Below, piece after piece: positions 20,573 to 29,921 of a DNA stretch of 36,938 nucleotides. The notes beneath the pieces are model-generated. The model saw only the letters and a program-made list of their open reading frames with translations. It did not search any database and was not told where the DNA came from. Origin of the DNA: Reclinomonas americana ATCC 50394 (lineage: Eukaryota > Jakobida > Jakobea > Jakobida); assembly GCA_048213135.1 (NCBI GenBank), contig PS015243.1, positions 9,371 to 46,308 of the forward strand, given 5' to 3'. Every line of letters starts with the position of its first letter. The stretch's first letter is position 1. The translations under genes were made by a program, and so were the position numbers.

Positions 20573-21373
20573 CGAGGAAAGCAAGTGGTGATTTACGTGT
20601 TCGCTCTGCTGTTAGTTGTGTCTGTCTTCCATATCTATCTTTCTTCTTATAATTCCAGAAGTCACTGTTTTGCAATGCAAGTAGTTTTTCTCGTGTCAAC
20701 TTGTCAGTCCTGAGTCAGTTTGCATTGTCTTTGCAGGAGCGGCTCCCTCTTTCTCGCGGACTGCCTGATGTCTTTGCAGTCCACTTTCTAACGCTGGAAA
20801 CACTCGCCGCCGCTCTTCTATTTTTCTCCTGATCTCGCCGCCAGATGCAACGCGTCGAGTCGCCTGTTCAACGCCTTGCTTTGTCTGCTGCACTGCAGCT
20901 TCGCGTCTCTGAAAGGGGGTCAACAGAGAAACGACTACTCTCGAAGATATCTCGCCGAGGCACGAGGAGCAAGATTGAACGCGCTCTCTCTCTATTTCTC
21001 TGTGCTTGCCTGCATCACTCAGCCACTATTTTTTAGTTTTTGTCTCGTCGCTCTTTCTCCCTCCCTCCCACCCTCCCTCCCTCCCTCCGGCCTCGTCTCC
21101 ATCTCTCTCTCTCTCTCTCTCTCTGTATGTCTGTCTGTCTGTCTGTTATTCTGTCTGTCTGCTTGTCTGTATACATCAACTGCTGTTTTTCTTGCTTCTG
21201 TCTCGTCGTTCCCCAAGCCCCGCTCTCTCTTCTCTTCCTCTCCTCTCCATGTATCTTCTTCTCCTCTCTTTCTCTCTTTCTCTCTCTCTCTCTCGCTTTT
21301 TATCGCTTTTCTCGCTTTTCCTCGTCGCTCTTCCAAGCCCCACTCGTTTTCCTCTCCGCCCTGCATTATTTCT

Positions 21374-21411
<38 letters not shown>

Positions 21412-21652
21412 GTCTATCTCTCGCTCACTCTCGCTCACTCTCGCTCACTCTCACTCACTCTCACTCACTCTCGCTCCCTCTCCCTCCTCTCTCTCTCTCG
21501 CCCTCTTCCCCATCCCTCCCTTCCCCCTTCCCGCCCCTCTCCCTCTCCCTCTCCCTTGCCACCCCCTCCCCCTCCCCCCACCCCCACCTATCTCCCATTC
21601 CCGCTTCCACTTGCACTCATTCATTACAAAAAATCCTCTTTCCCCCTCATCA
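20573..21652. other. Spacer between D and M2, rich in CT and CTGT repeats
   Basis: 20573-21030 is ordinary sequence after the D stop with no recognisable gene. From 21040 it is CT-rich simple sequence with a short CTGT tract near 21126-21170, leading into the 3' end of M2 (minus strand). Long Ser/Leu frames here are low-complexity artefacts. Confidence 0.6.
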
Positions 21653-22381
21653 TCACGGCTCCTCCGTCGCCAACGGCACATACGCACCACCTCCACCTCC
21701 ACTCGCCACCCCCGTCGGCGTCTCTCCCTTTCTCCCCCCAATCACCCTCGACGCCGGCACACCACCACTGCTCCTCCTCCTCTTCTCCGCACTCGACGAT
21801 CCCACCGACCCATTACACAGCATGCACGCCACAAAACAGCATCCAAACAGCGCAAACAACACCGTAAAGAACACACCCATCAATCCAATCGCCGAGAGCA
21901 CATAGTACGCGCGCCCGGCATTGCCCGCACGCGGATCGTCCCAGAAAAACCTCAAGTTCTTCGTCTGGAAGATGAACGAGGCGAGATTCATCGCCCCCGC
22001 GCCCATCAACCCAAACAACGCCACCACCGCGAGCACAACGCCAAGCGCCACAAGCACTTTCCCGCGCACAGTGTCCGTCGAGGCAGTGAACGAGGCCGCG
22101 TAGCCTTGAATTCCCTCGGGAGGCGGCGCTTCCGTGTCATCGTCTTGCTGTCCGCAGCAAACGACCAGCGCAGCAACGCCCAACGCGAGCGCGGCAGTTC
22201 CCGCGCAAATGATGGTGGAGGCGAGGGAGAGGCGGACGGCGGATTGCACTTGAACGTTGCCCGAGTGATCGGCGGCGGAGTAGATGAGGAAGAGAGGGAC
22301 TTGGAGGCCGAGGAAGAAGCCGAGGTAGATGGTGATGATGATGGTGATGATGGAGAGGAAGAAGCAGCGGGGGGACACCAT
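21653..22381 (-). CDS. M2: small multi-spanning membrane protein
   Basis: A single visible exon encodes 242 residues; it is the only full-length member of the M family here. The start is the ATG before VSPRCFFLSIITII, placing the first hydrophobic segment at the N-terminus. The ORF continues upstream without a stop, but that stretch is repeat-like. Segments: residues about 4-30, a short loop with SAADHSGNVQVQ, 44-70, an acidic loop (QQDDDTEAPPPEG), 97-125, the signature LRFFWDDPRAGNAGRAYYVL, 148-175, and a basic Ser/Gly-rich tail ending YVPLATEEP. GRxYxVL leads straight into the fourth span. The layout suggests a four-span plasma- or endomembrane protein. No enzymatic motif or known family is apparent. 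It lies 3' of kinase E in the same orientation. Confidence 0.75.
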   Translation of the reverse strand: MVSPRCFFLSIITIIITIYLGFFLGLQVPLFLIYSAADHSGNVQVQSAVRLSLASTIICAGTAALALGVAALVVCCGQQDDDTEAPPPEGIQGYAASFTASTDTVRGKVLVALGVVLAVVALFGLMGAGAMNLASFIFQTKNLRFFWDDPRAGNAGRAYYVLSAIGLMGVFFTVLFALFGCCFVACMLCNGSVGSSSAEKRRRSSGGVPASRVIGGRKGETPTGVASGGGGGAYVPLATEEP

Positions 22382-22860
22382 CTCTCCGTCCCAAAGTGTG
22401 TGTGTGTGTGTGAAAGGGTGCAAAGATATGTGCTCGCGGGTGGATTTCGCGAGCACGAAAGTGGGGAACTCATGTTGAGTTGGAAAGGGGAGGGAGAAAG
22501 TGGGAAAGTGCATGTGGAGAGGAGGTGGGGGAGAGGTGATGCGTGCAGGGCTGCTGGAGAGTGGATCATTGCACTTTTTGTGATTGCAATTTCGATATCG
22601 ATATCGACATACACTTGCTGCTGCTGTTGTGATTGCGTGCAACAACAACAACAACTTTACTAACCCAAACAGCAACACAGCTGCATGATGATCACCATCT
22701 TGAGTGAGCACCAGAAACTCAGACATACGAACGGAAAAAAAGCGAAGAAAAGTCGAAGATGGACTAATGACTAGCGCTTCGNNNNNNNNNNNNNNNNNNN
22801 NCGTCGTCGTCGTCGTCGTCTCGTCTCTCTTCTTCTTCTTCTTCTTCTTCTTCTTCTTCT

Positions 22861-22917
<57 letters not shown>

Positions 22918-23123
22918 GCTTGAGATGCAGCAACTCGTTTCCACCGTAGAACTACTGCTGTCCTCGCCGAAGCTGTCGCGTATTGTGCACTGAGGGTGGA
23001 TCATCCACGCGAGTCTTGCTTCTATTCTCGCAAGTTCTCTGTTCTCACTTTCACACTCGATCTCGCGCACTGAAGCAGCAACAAGGCGCACAAGAACACT
23101 CAGACACAACCCCTGCATTCATC
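22382..23123. other. Spacer between M2 and E with triplet microsatellites and a duplicated flank
   Basis: 22438-22454 holds GGTGGATTTCGCGAGCA, also present upstream of M3. A 20-N gap is at 22782-22801. CGT, CTT and CTG triplet tracts run from 22802 to 22920. From about 22920 to 23123 the sequence is a diverged copy of the flank 3' of paralog F (29715-29921). Confidence 0.7.
22802..22920. repeat. (CGT)n, (CTT)n, (CTG)n microsatellites
   Basis: Three adjoining triplet tracts next to a 20-N gap. The poly-Ser, poly-Arg and poly-Cys frames are not coding. Confidence 0.95.
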
Positions 23124-25845
23124 TCACAGTTCCAGCGTAAACTGCCCACAAGCCTCTCGCAGCGCGCGCATCGTATCGAGAACCGCCTGCGAGGTCGGCC
23201 GGTCAGGGCGCATCGTCATGCATCGCATGCCGAGCTCAAACATCGGTTCGGCGATGCGTGGGGTCCACTCTGCTCCGCCGTCCACCAACTCCATCGGGCG
23301 CAGCGAGGCAGCACCAGAGCGATCCCATCTCACAGACCACCCGACCACTGTGGCGACGGGCTTGCCGGTGACCAGCTGCGCCAGCACGATGCCCATGCTG
23401 TACACGTCGTGCTCTGGATCTGGAATCCTCACACGCATCGCCATTGGGTCCATGTAGTCCAGGGTGCCGGCGGCGGTTGTTGTCTGCGAGATGAGAGAAG
23501 GTGAGAGGGCGAGGAAGGGAGAAAGCAGAACGAAAGCCAACAAACCTTGCCATCTGCAATCGACCGCGCAATGCCAAAGTCACCGAGACATGGCTCGATA
23601 CGGTGATCGAGAAGCACGTTGGAGGGCTTGATGTCGCGGTGCACCACATTGTTCTGCGAGGAGAGGTGAGTGAGATGAGGAAGAAAGCATAATACACAAC
23701 AGCGAAAACAAGAGAAACTGAGAGAGATTTGGAGAGACACGAACAGCACGAGAGCGGCAAGGAGAGAGGAGAGAAAAATGTCAAGACCAGAGAGCAACGG
23801 CTATTCAGAGAGAGAGAGAGAGAGCACGTAAAAGTGGGAGCGACAACAACAGCGAAAGAGTGACGAGGATAGAAGAGGAAGAGAGTGCAGCAACAGAGAG
23901 CTCGGGTGACAAAGAGAGGGTGAATGGGAGATGATAGATGATATCCACATCGCACAAACCTTGTGCAAGAACACCACGGCCTCGGCCAATCCGAGGCCAA
24001 TCTGCACGCGCTGCACGACAGAGAGTGGCACCCGACCAGCGCGTGGGATAAGCAATAGATCCTCAAGGTTGGGAACTCTGTGTGTTTTCACAGTGAGATG
24101 ATGATGGAAAAGAGGGGGAGAAAGAGATGAACACGCACTGCAAGGCCTTGTACACGAGACAGCGTGCCTTGTCATCGCCCACCGAGTAACCGACAAGAGG
24201 CACAATACGACGATCGCGCAGGCGTCCGAGAGTGGCCACCTTGTGAGATGGGGAAAAGGATGAGGAGAAAGAGGGAGAAGAAACAGGAGAATGGAGAGAG
24301 AGACACAGACCTCACTCTCAAACGACTCCATCGTCCACGGCGCATCGGGGTCGAGCACCTTGATGGCCACATGCATCTCGCGGAGGACAGTGATGAAGAC
24401 GGCACCCTGGCCACCCTCGCCAACCTTGAGACGGGAGGAGAATGAGTCGGTGGCGTGCACGATCTCGGGCCACTCGAAGCGCTGCACGACGGTGTCGACT
24501 GTGGCAAGGGTGATTGGGAAGTGAGAGATGGGTGAGAATGGAGGACATAAAACACTGACATCAAGAAAGAAAGAGGGCAAACAACAGACCTTGGGTGAGG
24601 AGGAGGTCCTGTCGCAGCTGGGAAACGAGTTGATCCTTTTCTTGCAGCTGCGCAGCGAGATCGTCCTTGTCACGCAGAGCTGCAGTCAGCTGAGCCTGTA
24701 GTTGGCCATGAGCTTGCTGCAATTGCGTGATTTGATGTTGTCCGTCAGCGTGAGCTCGTTGCCATTCACCGACCGCCTGCTGCAACTGGGCGTTCTTTTG
24801 TTGCTCCTCAACCTTGGCTTGCTCAAGCTCCGCGTTGATTCGCTGCAAATGGGCATTTTTCTGCTGTTCCTCGGCCTTCCCCTGTTCGAGCACTGCGTTG
24901 GCTTGCTGCAGCTGTGCGACAATGTCTTCGTGCTCTTGCCGCTGTCGGTCCCACTCCCGCTGCTGCTGCTCTCGCTCCTGTTGTGCTGCGGCAAGATCTC
25001 GCTGCAGTTGCGCAAGGAGTGCGTCCTTGTCGGCGAGCCGGCGTGCCATGGCGGGATCATCAACAGCGGTCTGCAATTTACAAGAGTGCGAGGGAGACAC
25101 GGAGCGGATGTGAGAAGTGAGTTTCACGAGCAACAAGAACCAGAGAGTGGCACTCTCCGTCTCACCTGGCGTGCTGGTGCTGCGTATTCGCCAGAAACGA
25201 CGCACAAGGACAAACACAGTTGGTGGAGCGTGAGCACGAACACAACTTGCCAACAGACATAATCGAGGTCATACCTGCAGGTGGCGGGGATCGCGGCTGT
25301 TGTTGTTGCAGCTGGCGTGGTGGTGCTGATTGTGCATCGAGGCGATCGAGTAATACGGCCACTTGGTGCTTGTCGTTGTCGCGCGCCCACTGAGCCGCTG
25401 TCTCGCCCCGCTTGTTGACCATGGGAATGAGGTCGGGGAAGCGAGTGGCGAAGAGTTGCACAATGGTTTCGTGCCCTATGGCGGCAGCCCAATGCAGTGC
25501 CGTGGACTGTGGATCGTAAGAATGGTCACTGGTGACCGCCCGCACCATCTCCGGCGGACATCGTCGCTCATCGGCAAGCAACCACTCCACCACTTGCAGA
25601 CGTCCATTGTAGGCAGCAATCATCAGTGGCGTCCAGCCATCGTCGTTGACCAGTTGTGCGAGTTGTGGCCCCACGCCACTCTCCTCCCACAAATACTCCA
25701 ACACAGAGAGATGGCCATTCCCTGCTGCAAAGAAAAATGCCGAACCACCACGAAACTCATCGATCTCCTCTCTCTTCAGCAGCGTTTGTGCGCCCTCATG
25801 CGCCACCAACTCGCGAAGTGCCTTCACATCGCCATCCCTCGCCAT
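23124..25845 (-). CDS. Paralog E: ankyrin - coiled coil - RLK/Pelle-like kinase
   Basis: The protein has 646 residues. Exons: 25845-25275, 25179-25166 (microexon, APARQ), 25070-24590, 24498-24311, 24239-24139, 24077-23960, 23653-23546, 23483-23124. The last exon has one extra codon (RSGAASLRP). Ankyrin-type repeats cover residues 1-190, the coiled coil 196-355 and the kinase 356-640. Key residues are Lys402, Glu418, Asp498 in HRDIKPSN and Asp516 in DFG. The activation segment ends YMDPMAM, so the APE Glu is replaced. The kinase exons are nearly the same as in F at protein level, and both genes share a 3' flank, so E and F look like one of the most recent duplicate pairs. Substrates and trigger are unknown. 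Confidence 0.85.
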
Positions 25846-25984
25846 CTGCCATGCTTTCTGCAGACGAGCACTGCCACCAAAGAGGCAAAAGCAGAAGCGC
25901 GTGTGAGAGTGCGGGAGAATGCCATCTGACAACATCGCAGCACACCTCATTTTCTTTGATCGAGACTGAAGGGGAAACGATAGC

Positions 25985-26074
<90 letters not shown>

Positions 26075-26287
26075 TCGTTCGTTCGTTCGTTCGTCGTCGT
26101 CGTCGTCGTCGTCGTCGGTACGTACGGTCGTCGTACGTCGTCGTCGTCGTCGTACGTCGTCGTACGTACGTACNNNNNNNNNNNNNNNNNNNNGTAGCCG
26201 ACTACTCGTACAACAACTACGCACGCACACCTACCACTTTTCTTTTTCGTTATCGTACGACGTAGTAAGGGGAAACGGAAGTAGACA

Positions 26288-26328
<41 letters not shown>

Positions 26329-26430
26329 CGCGCACTGGGGCGCACAGCGTTTTTGATCGCGTTTTTCCGTCGATGTCCTCTTGTATTAGCGGACAGGGGG
26401 GCACAGGCGACGTCGTCTCGTTGCTTCCTC
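25846..26430 (-). promoter_or_regulatory. 5' region of paralog E, expanded by microsatellites
   Basis: It holds the 5' intron-like segment next to the exon, a (CT)n run at 25986-26033, CGT and CGTT repeats to 26173, a 20-N gap at 26174-26193 and a second (CT)n at 26290-26324. Beyond these, 26361-26385 is a diverged family box (GAGGACATCGACGGAAAAA on the minus strand) and 26408-26415 is CGACGTCG. Repeats have moved the box further from the gene than in the other paralogs. Confidence 0.4.
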
Positions 26431-26508
26431 ACTGGCAGGAGAAAGTCGGAGAATGAGACTCTTCCTCCTGCACCTCCGCCACAAAACACTGCTCCTCAGC
26501 CTCTTCTG

Positions 26509-26516
26509 TATATAAA
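26509..26516 (+). promoter_or_regulatory. Candidate TATA box
   Basis: TATATAAA lies 48 bases before an ATG at 26564 that opens a 110-residue frame. It is the clearest TATA-like sequence I noticed in the window. Confidence 0.3.
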
Positions 26517-26563
26517 GCAAACACAGCAACGTCGATCGATATTGGCACATGTGACACTGTGAC

Positions 26564-26896
26564 ATGTACGCGTCGAGGCGACATGCACTGGAACTGGCAC
26601 GACTTCGGAAGAAAGACGGATGCTTACGAGGAACTGAACTGCTTGCTCGGAAGCGTGGCAAGTCGCAGACAGCAAACGTGAGTGACTTGTTTTTCGACGT
26701 CGACGACAAACAGCAACGCAGTTGCGTGTCTCTCTTCGACGATACACAGCGAGAGTCATGGAGAACCATGGAGACAAACGACTGTCACTCCAGAGTGTCC
26801 ACTGCTGTCTGTTTGCAAGGATTGTGGCAATGTGGCTCACGACACACTGTACGGTTTTGGAGAGTGCTGCTAGTGCACATTAACGCATTTGCATGA
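26564..26896 (+). CDS. Hypothetical small ORF downstream of a TATA-like box
   Basis: This is a 110-residue frame with a basic N-terminus (MYASRRHALELARLRKKDG). It contains a GTGAGT donor-like site at 26678 and a CAG at 26711-26713. Removing the 36 nt between them would keep the frame. I recognise no domain. It could be a chance frame; the TATA-like box and the non-repetitive composition are the only support. Confidence 0.2.
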   Translation: MYASRRHALELARLRKKDGCLRGTELLARKRGKSQTANVSDLFFDVDDKQQRSCVSLFDDTQRESWRTMETNDCHSRVSTAVCLQGLWQCGSRHTVRFWRVLLVHINAFA

Positions 26897-28340
26897 CCGC
26901 CTCTTTGACAGCAGAGAGAGAGAGAGAGAGAAAGAGATCGAGGGAGGAATCGAAAGGAGGAAGAGGAGGTGGAAGGAGACCACGTGAATGTGCAGTGCAA
27001 TGGCGCAGTCAGGAAAGTCAACTCGAGTCAAGATCTGAGAAGAGATCGCGGACTTGGTCGTCCGCATCGCAAACTCTGCAGAGGCAGCACAGGGCAGGAG
27101 AGAGACCAAGCTAGCAGGAGAAAAGTGGGGGATGCGGACGAGTAAGACAGAAGGAAGGAGTGGGAGAGAGGAGGGAGACCGCAAGGTTTTCTCCGATATA
27201 GAAGGGCACGGGAAACCCAACATAATCTGCCAGCGCAAGGGCAAGTGCAGTCGAGGTAAATGGTTGCAGAGTGGGCAGGAAGGAGACACGAGCTTGCAGG
27301 AGAAGACGCGAGGACGTGAACGAGTGAGACAGAGAGAAGGAAACGGAAAAAAAGAAAGACAGAGAAATGAGCTGCGAGCGCAAAATCGATGTCACACAGC
27401 CAGACGCAATCGGCCCGGCTCGCGGCTCGAGCCCTCTTGTCAAGCACGCACACATCCATCGACCCTCGCTGCATTACTGATCTTCCCCCTCACCGTTCCC
27501 TTGCAAGCCTGCAGCTCGCAAACCTCATATTTCTCATTGTTTCAAATTCTCTCTTCGGGTTTTTCAGCCCTCTCTTCCACCAACTCTCTGCCTCGCCCTT
27601 TCTCCTCTCCCACGATCCCTATGGCACTCAACCGAACGCTCTTCCTCCTCTTTCCTCGCACTCCACAGCACTTCCGACTCAATTTCTCGTCATTCTTTCG
27701 ACGACTCACTCTCCGCTGCCTCAACTCAACAACGGCACGAGCAGAGCACGGCTTCCAGAAGAACGAGAGAGAGCACAGCTGTGAAAATGAGAGGAGAGCA
27801 CAAGAGAGGAGAGCAGATACCAAGAAAAACATGGAGACAACGAAACTGAAAGAATTGAGAGCAGTGGAGAGCACGAAGAAGCTCCTGTCTTTCCTTCTTC
27901 TCCCTTCTTCTCGCCTTATCGTCTCTACGCCACTCTGCTCCTCACGTTCACCATGCGCCATTCAGCTCTTCATTGCACCCATTTTTCTCTCTCCTCTTGC
28001 CTTTCTCCTCCCTTGCCCTCTCCTCCGCTTCCTCTCTTCGTCTCGTAGTCTCTCTCTCTCTCTCACCCTCCTTCCCTCTGTCTCCCTCTGTCCCTCCCAC
28101 TCCCTCCGCATCCTCCTCCCCTCTCTTGCCCATCCCTGCCTCGAACAGCACTCCTCCTGCTCTCTCTCTCACACACACTGTCTCTCTCTTTCTCTCTCTC
28201 TCTCCACTGTCCCACTCCCTCTCTCTCCCTCCCTCTCCTCCCTCCCCTCCCCACCCTTCCCCTCTCCCTCATCCCTTCCCCTTTCCTTCCCCCTTCCCCC
28301 TCGCCCACCTACTTACAAACAACCTCCCCATTCATTACAA
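26897..28340. other. Spacer between E's 5' side and M3, mostly purine- then pyrimidine-rich
   Basis: 26911-27360 is purine-rich, 27480-28310 is CT-rich, and the end contains ATTCATTACAA just 3' of the M3 stop, as also found 3' of M2. No frame here resembles a known protein. A short diverged gene cannot be excluded. Confidence 0.5.
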
Positions 28341-28778
28341 TCACGGCTCCGCACTCGGCAACAACACATACCCCTTCCCCTCTATACCCTTCGCCACCCT
28401 AAACGGCGACCTCCTCGGCCTCCTCGCCACCTCCCCCTCACCCGGCCGACAACACACCACACAACACACCCAACACGTCACCAACACACCCACCACACAC
28501 ACCACCAGCACACCCACCACCCCAAACGCCGACACCACCACAAACGCCCTCCCCGCACTGCCCACTCGCGCGTCCTCCCAAAAGAACCGCATGTTCCTCG
28601 TCTGCAACACAAACGACACCAAGCTCATCGACGCCGCACCCAGCACGCCCACCACAACCGCCAACGCGAGCAGCAGGCCCACGCACGCAGCGACCTTGCC
28701 ACACATTGTCTCGCGACTGTCGGTGATGGCCTGTAAGCGCGTGGCCTCCTCGCTAAACTGCGCCTCCTCTTCGCTGCT
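28341..28778 (-). CDS. M3: small multi-spanning membrane protein, C-terminal part
   Basis: 145 codons and a stop are visible; the 5' part lies in the adjoining gap. The sequence has an acidic loop (SSEEEAQFSEEATRL), a third span (KVAACVGLLLALAVVVGVLG), the signature MRFFWEDARVGSAGRAFVVV, a fourth span rich in Val and Cys, and a basic tail ending GYVLLPSAEP. That ending is close to YVPLATEEP of M2. The WDDPR of M1 and M2 is WEDAR here. It lies 3' of kinase F in the same orientation, repeating the M2/E arrangement. Family unknown. Confidence 0.7.
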   Translation of the reverse strand, partial: SSEEEAQFSEEATRLQAITDSRETMCGKVAACVGLLLALAVVVGVLGAASMSLVSFVLQTRNMRFFWEDARVGSAGRAFVVVSAFGVVGVLVVCVVGVLVTCWVCCVVCCRPGEGEVARRPRRSPFRVAKGIEGKGYVLLPSAEP

Positions 28779-29428
28779 NNNNNNNNNNNNNNNNNNNNNN
28801 NNNNNNNNNNNNNNNNNNNNNNNNNNNNNNNNNNNNNNNNNNNNNNNNNNNNNNNNNNNNNNNNNNNNNNNNNNNNNNNNNNNNNNNNNNNNNNNNNNNN
28901 NNNNNNNNNNNNNNNNNNNNNNNNNNNNNNNNNNNNNNNNNNNNNNNNNNNNNNNNNNNNNNNNNNNNNNNNNNNNNNNNNNNNNNNNNNNNNNNNNNNN
29001 NNNNNNNNNNNNNNNNNNNNNNNNNNNNNNNNNNNNNNNNNNNNNNNNNNNNNNNNNNNNNNNNNNNNNNNNNNNNNNNNNNNNNNNNNNNNNNNNNNNN
29101 NNNNNNNNNNNNNNNNNNNNNNNNNNNNNNNNNNNNNNNNNNNNNNNNNNNNNNNNNNNNNNNNNNNNNNNNNNNNNNNNNNNNNNNNNNNNNNNNNNNN
29201 NNNNNNNNNNNNNNNNNNNNNNNNNNNNNNNNNNNNNNNNNNNNNNNNNNNNNNNNNNNNNNNNNNNNNNNNNNNNNNNNNNNNNNNNNNNNNNNNNNNN
29301 NNNNNNNNNNNNNNNNNNNNNNNNNNNNNNNNNNNNNNNNNNNNNNNNNNNNNNNNNNNNNNNNNNNNNNNNNNNNNNNNNNNNNNNNNNNNNNNNNNNN
29401 NNNNNNNNNNNNNNNNNNNNNNNNNNNN
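28779..29428. other. Assembly gap (650 N)
   Basis: It should contain the start and first two membrane spans of M3. The length would suffice if the N count is a real estimate. Confidence 1.
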
Positions 29429-29469
29429 AATCCATCACTGAGGAGAGAATGAGGCAGCGCATAGGAGAA

Positions 29470-29488
29470 GGTGGATTTCGCGAGCAAT
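29470..29488 (-). promoter_or_regulatory. Element shared upstream of M2 and M3
   Basis: GGTGGATTTCGCGAGCA (plus-strand reading) occurs here and at 22438-22454, in both cases 5' of an M gene. It contains TTTCGCGA, an E2F-like core. Function is a guess; it may only reflect shared ancestry. Confidence 0.3.
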
Positions 29489-29548
29489 ACAATGTCCGCT
29501 GTAATGCATTGTACTTTGTTTCCTTCTTGCACCTTCGCGATGGAGAGG

Positions 29549-29655
29549 AGGAGAATGGCGGCGAAGAGGAGGGTGGAGGCGAGGGAGAGGCGCACGGCCG
29601 ATTGGACTTGAGCGTTTCCGGAGTGATTGGCGGTGGAGTAGATGAGAAAGAGGGG
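29549..29655 (-). pseudogene. Relic fragment of an M-family gene
   Basis: A minus-strand frame reads PPLFLIYSTANHSGNAQVQS, then AVRLSLASTLLFAAILLLS. It matches the end of span 1, the loop and span 2 of M2. Upstream of PPLFLIY homology stops abruptly, and downstream comes the M3 5' element rather than span 3. It is therefore an isolated piece 5' of M3, left by a duplication or rearrangement. If the gap is misassembled it might instead be M3's own first exon. Confidence 0.5.
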
Positions 29656-29921
29656 AGGGCGAGATCTCTCAGAGGGGTATTGCTGAAAGACTCAGTCTTC
29701 TTCTTCTTCTTCTATTTGAGATGCAGCAACCGGGTTCCACCGTCGAACTACTGCTGTCCTCGCCAAAGCTGTCTCATATTGTGCACGACGTGAGGATTCG
29801 TCCACAAAACATGGATTCTGTTCTTGCAAGTTCTCTGTTCTCGATGTCACACTCGCACACTCCTTCGCAATGAAGCTGCAACAAGCCGCACAAATACACT
29901 TCGACACAGGCTGCATTCATC
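29656..29921. other. 3' flank of paralog F, duplicated from or to E
   Basis: Sequence from TTGAGATGCAGCAAC (about 29715) to the F stop is a diverged copy of 22920-23123 beside E. A short CTT tract precedes both. Confidence 0.7.

Noticed and set aside
26682-26873. Cys-rich frame ending C-x2-C...C-C, like a zinc ribbon
   Set aside because: No ATG, and no splice join in phase with the preceding exon candidate was found. Probably chance.
27054-28300. Long plus-strand ORF before M3
   Set aside because: Low-complexity composition with no conserved segments; the minus strand carries M3 in its last part.
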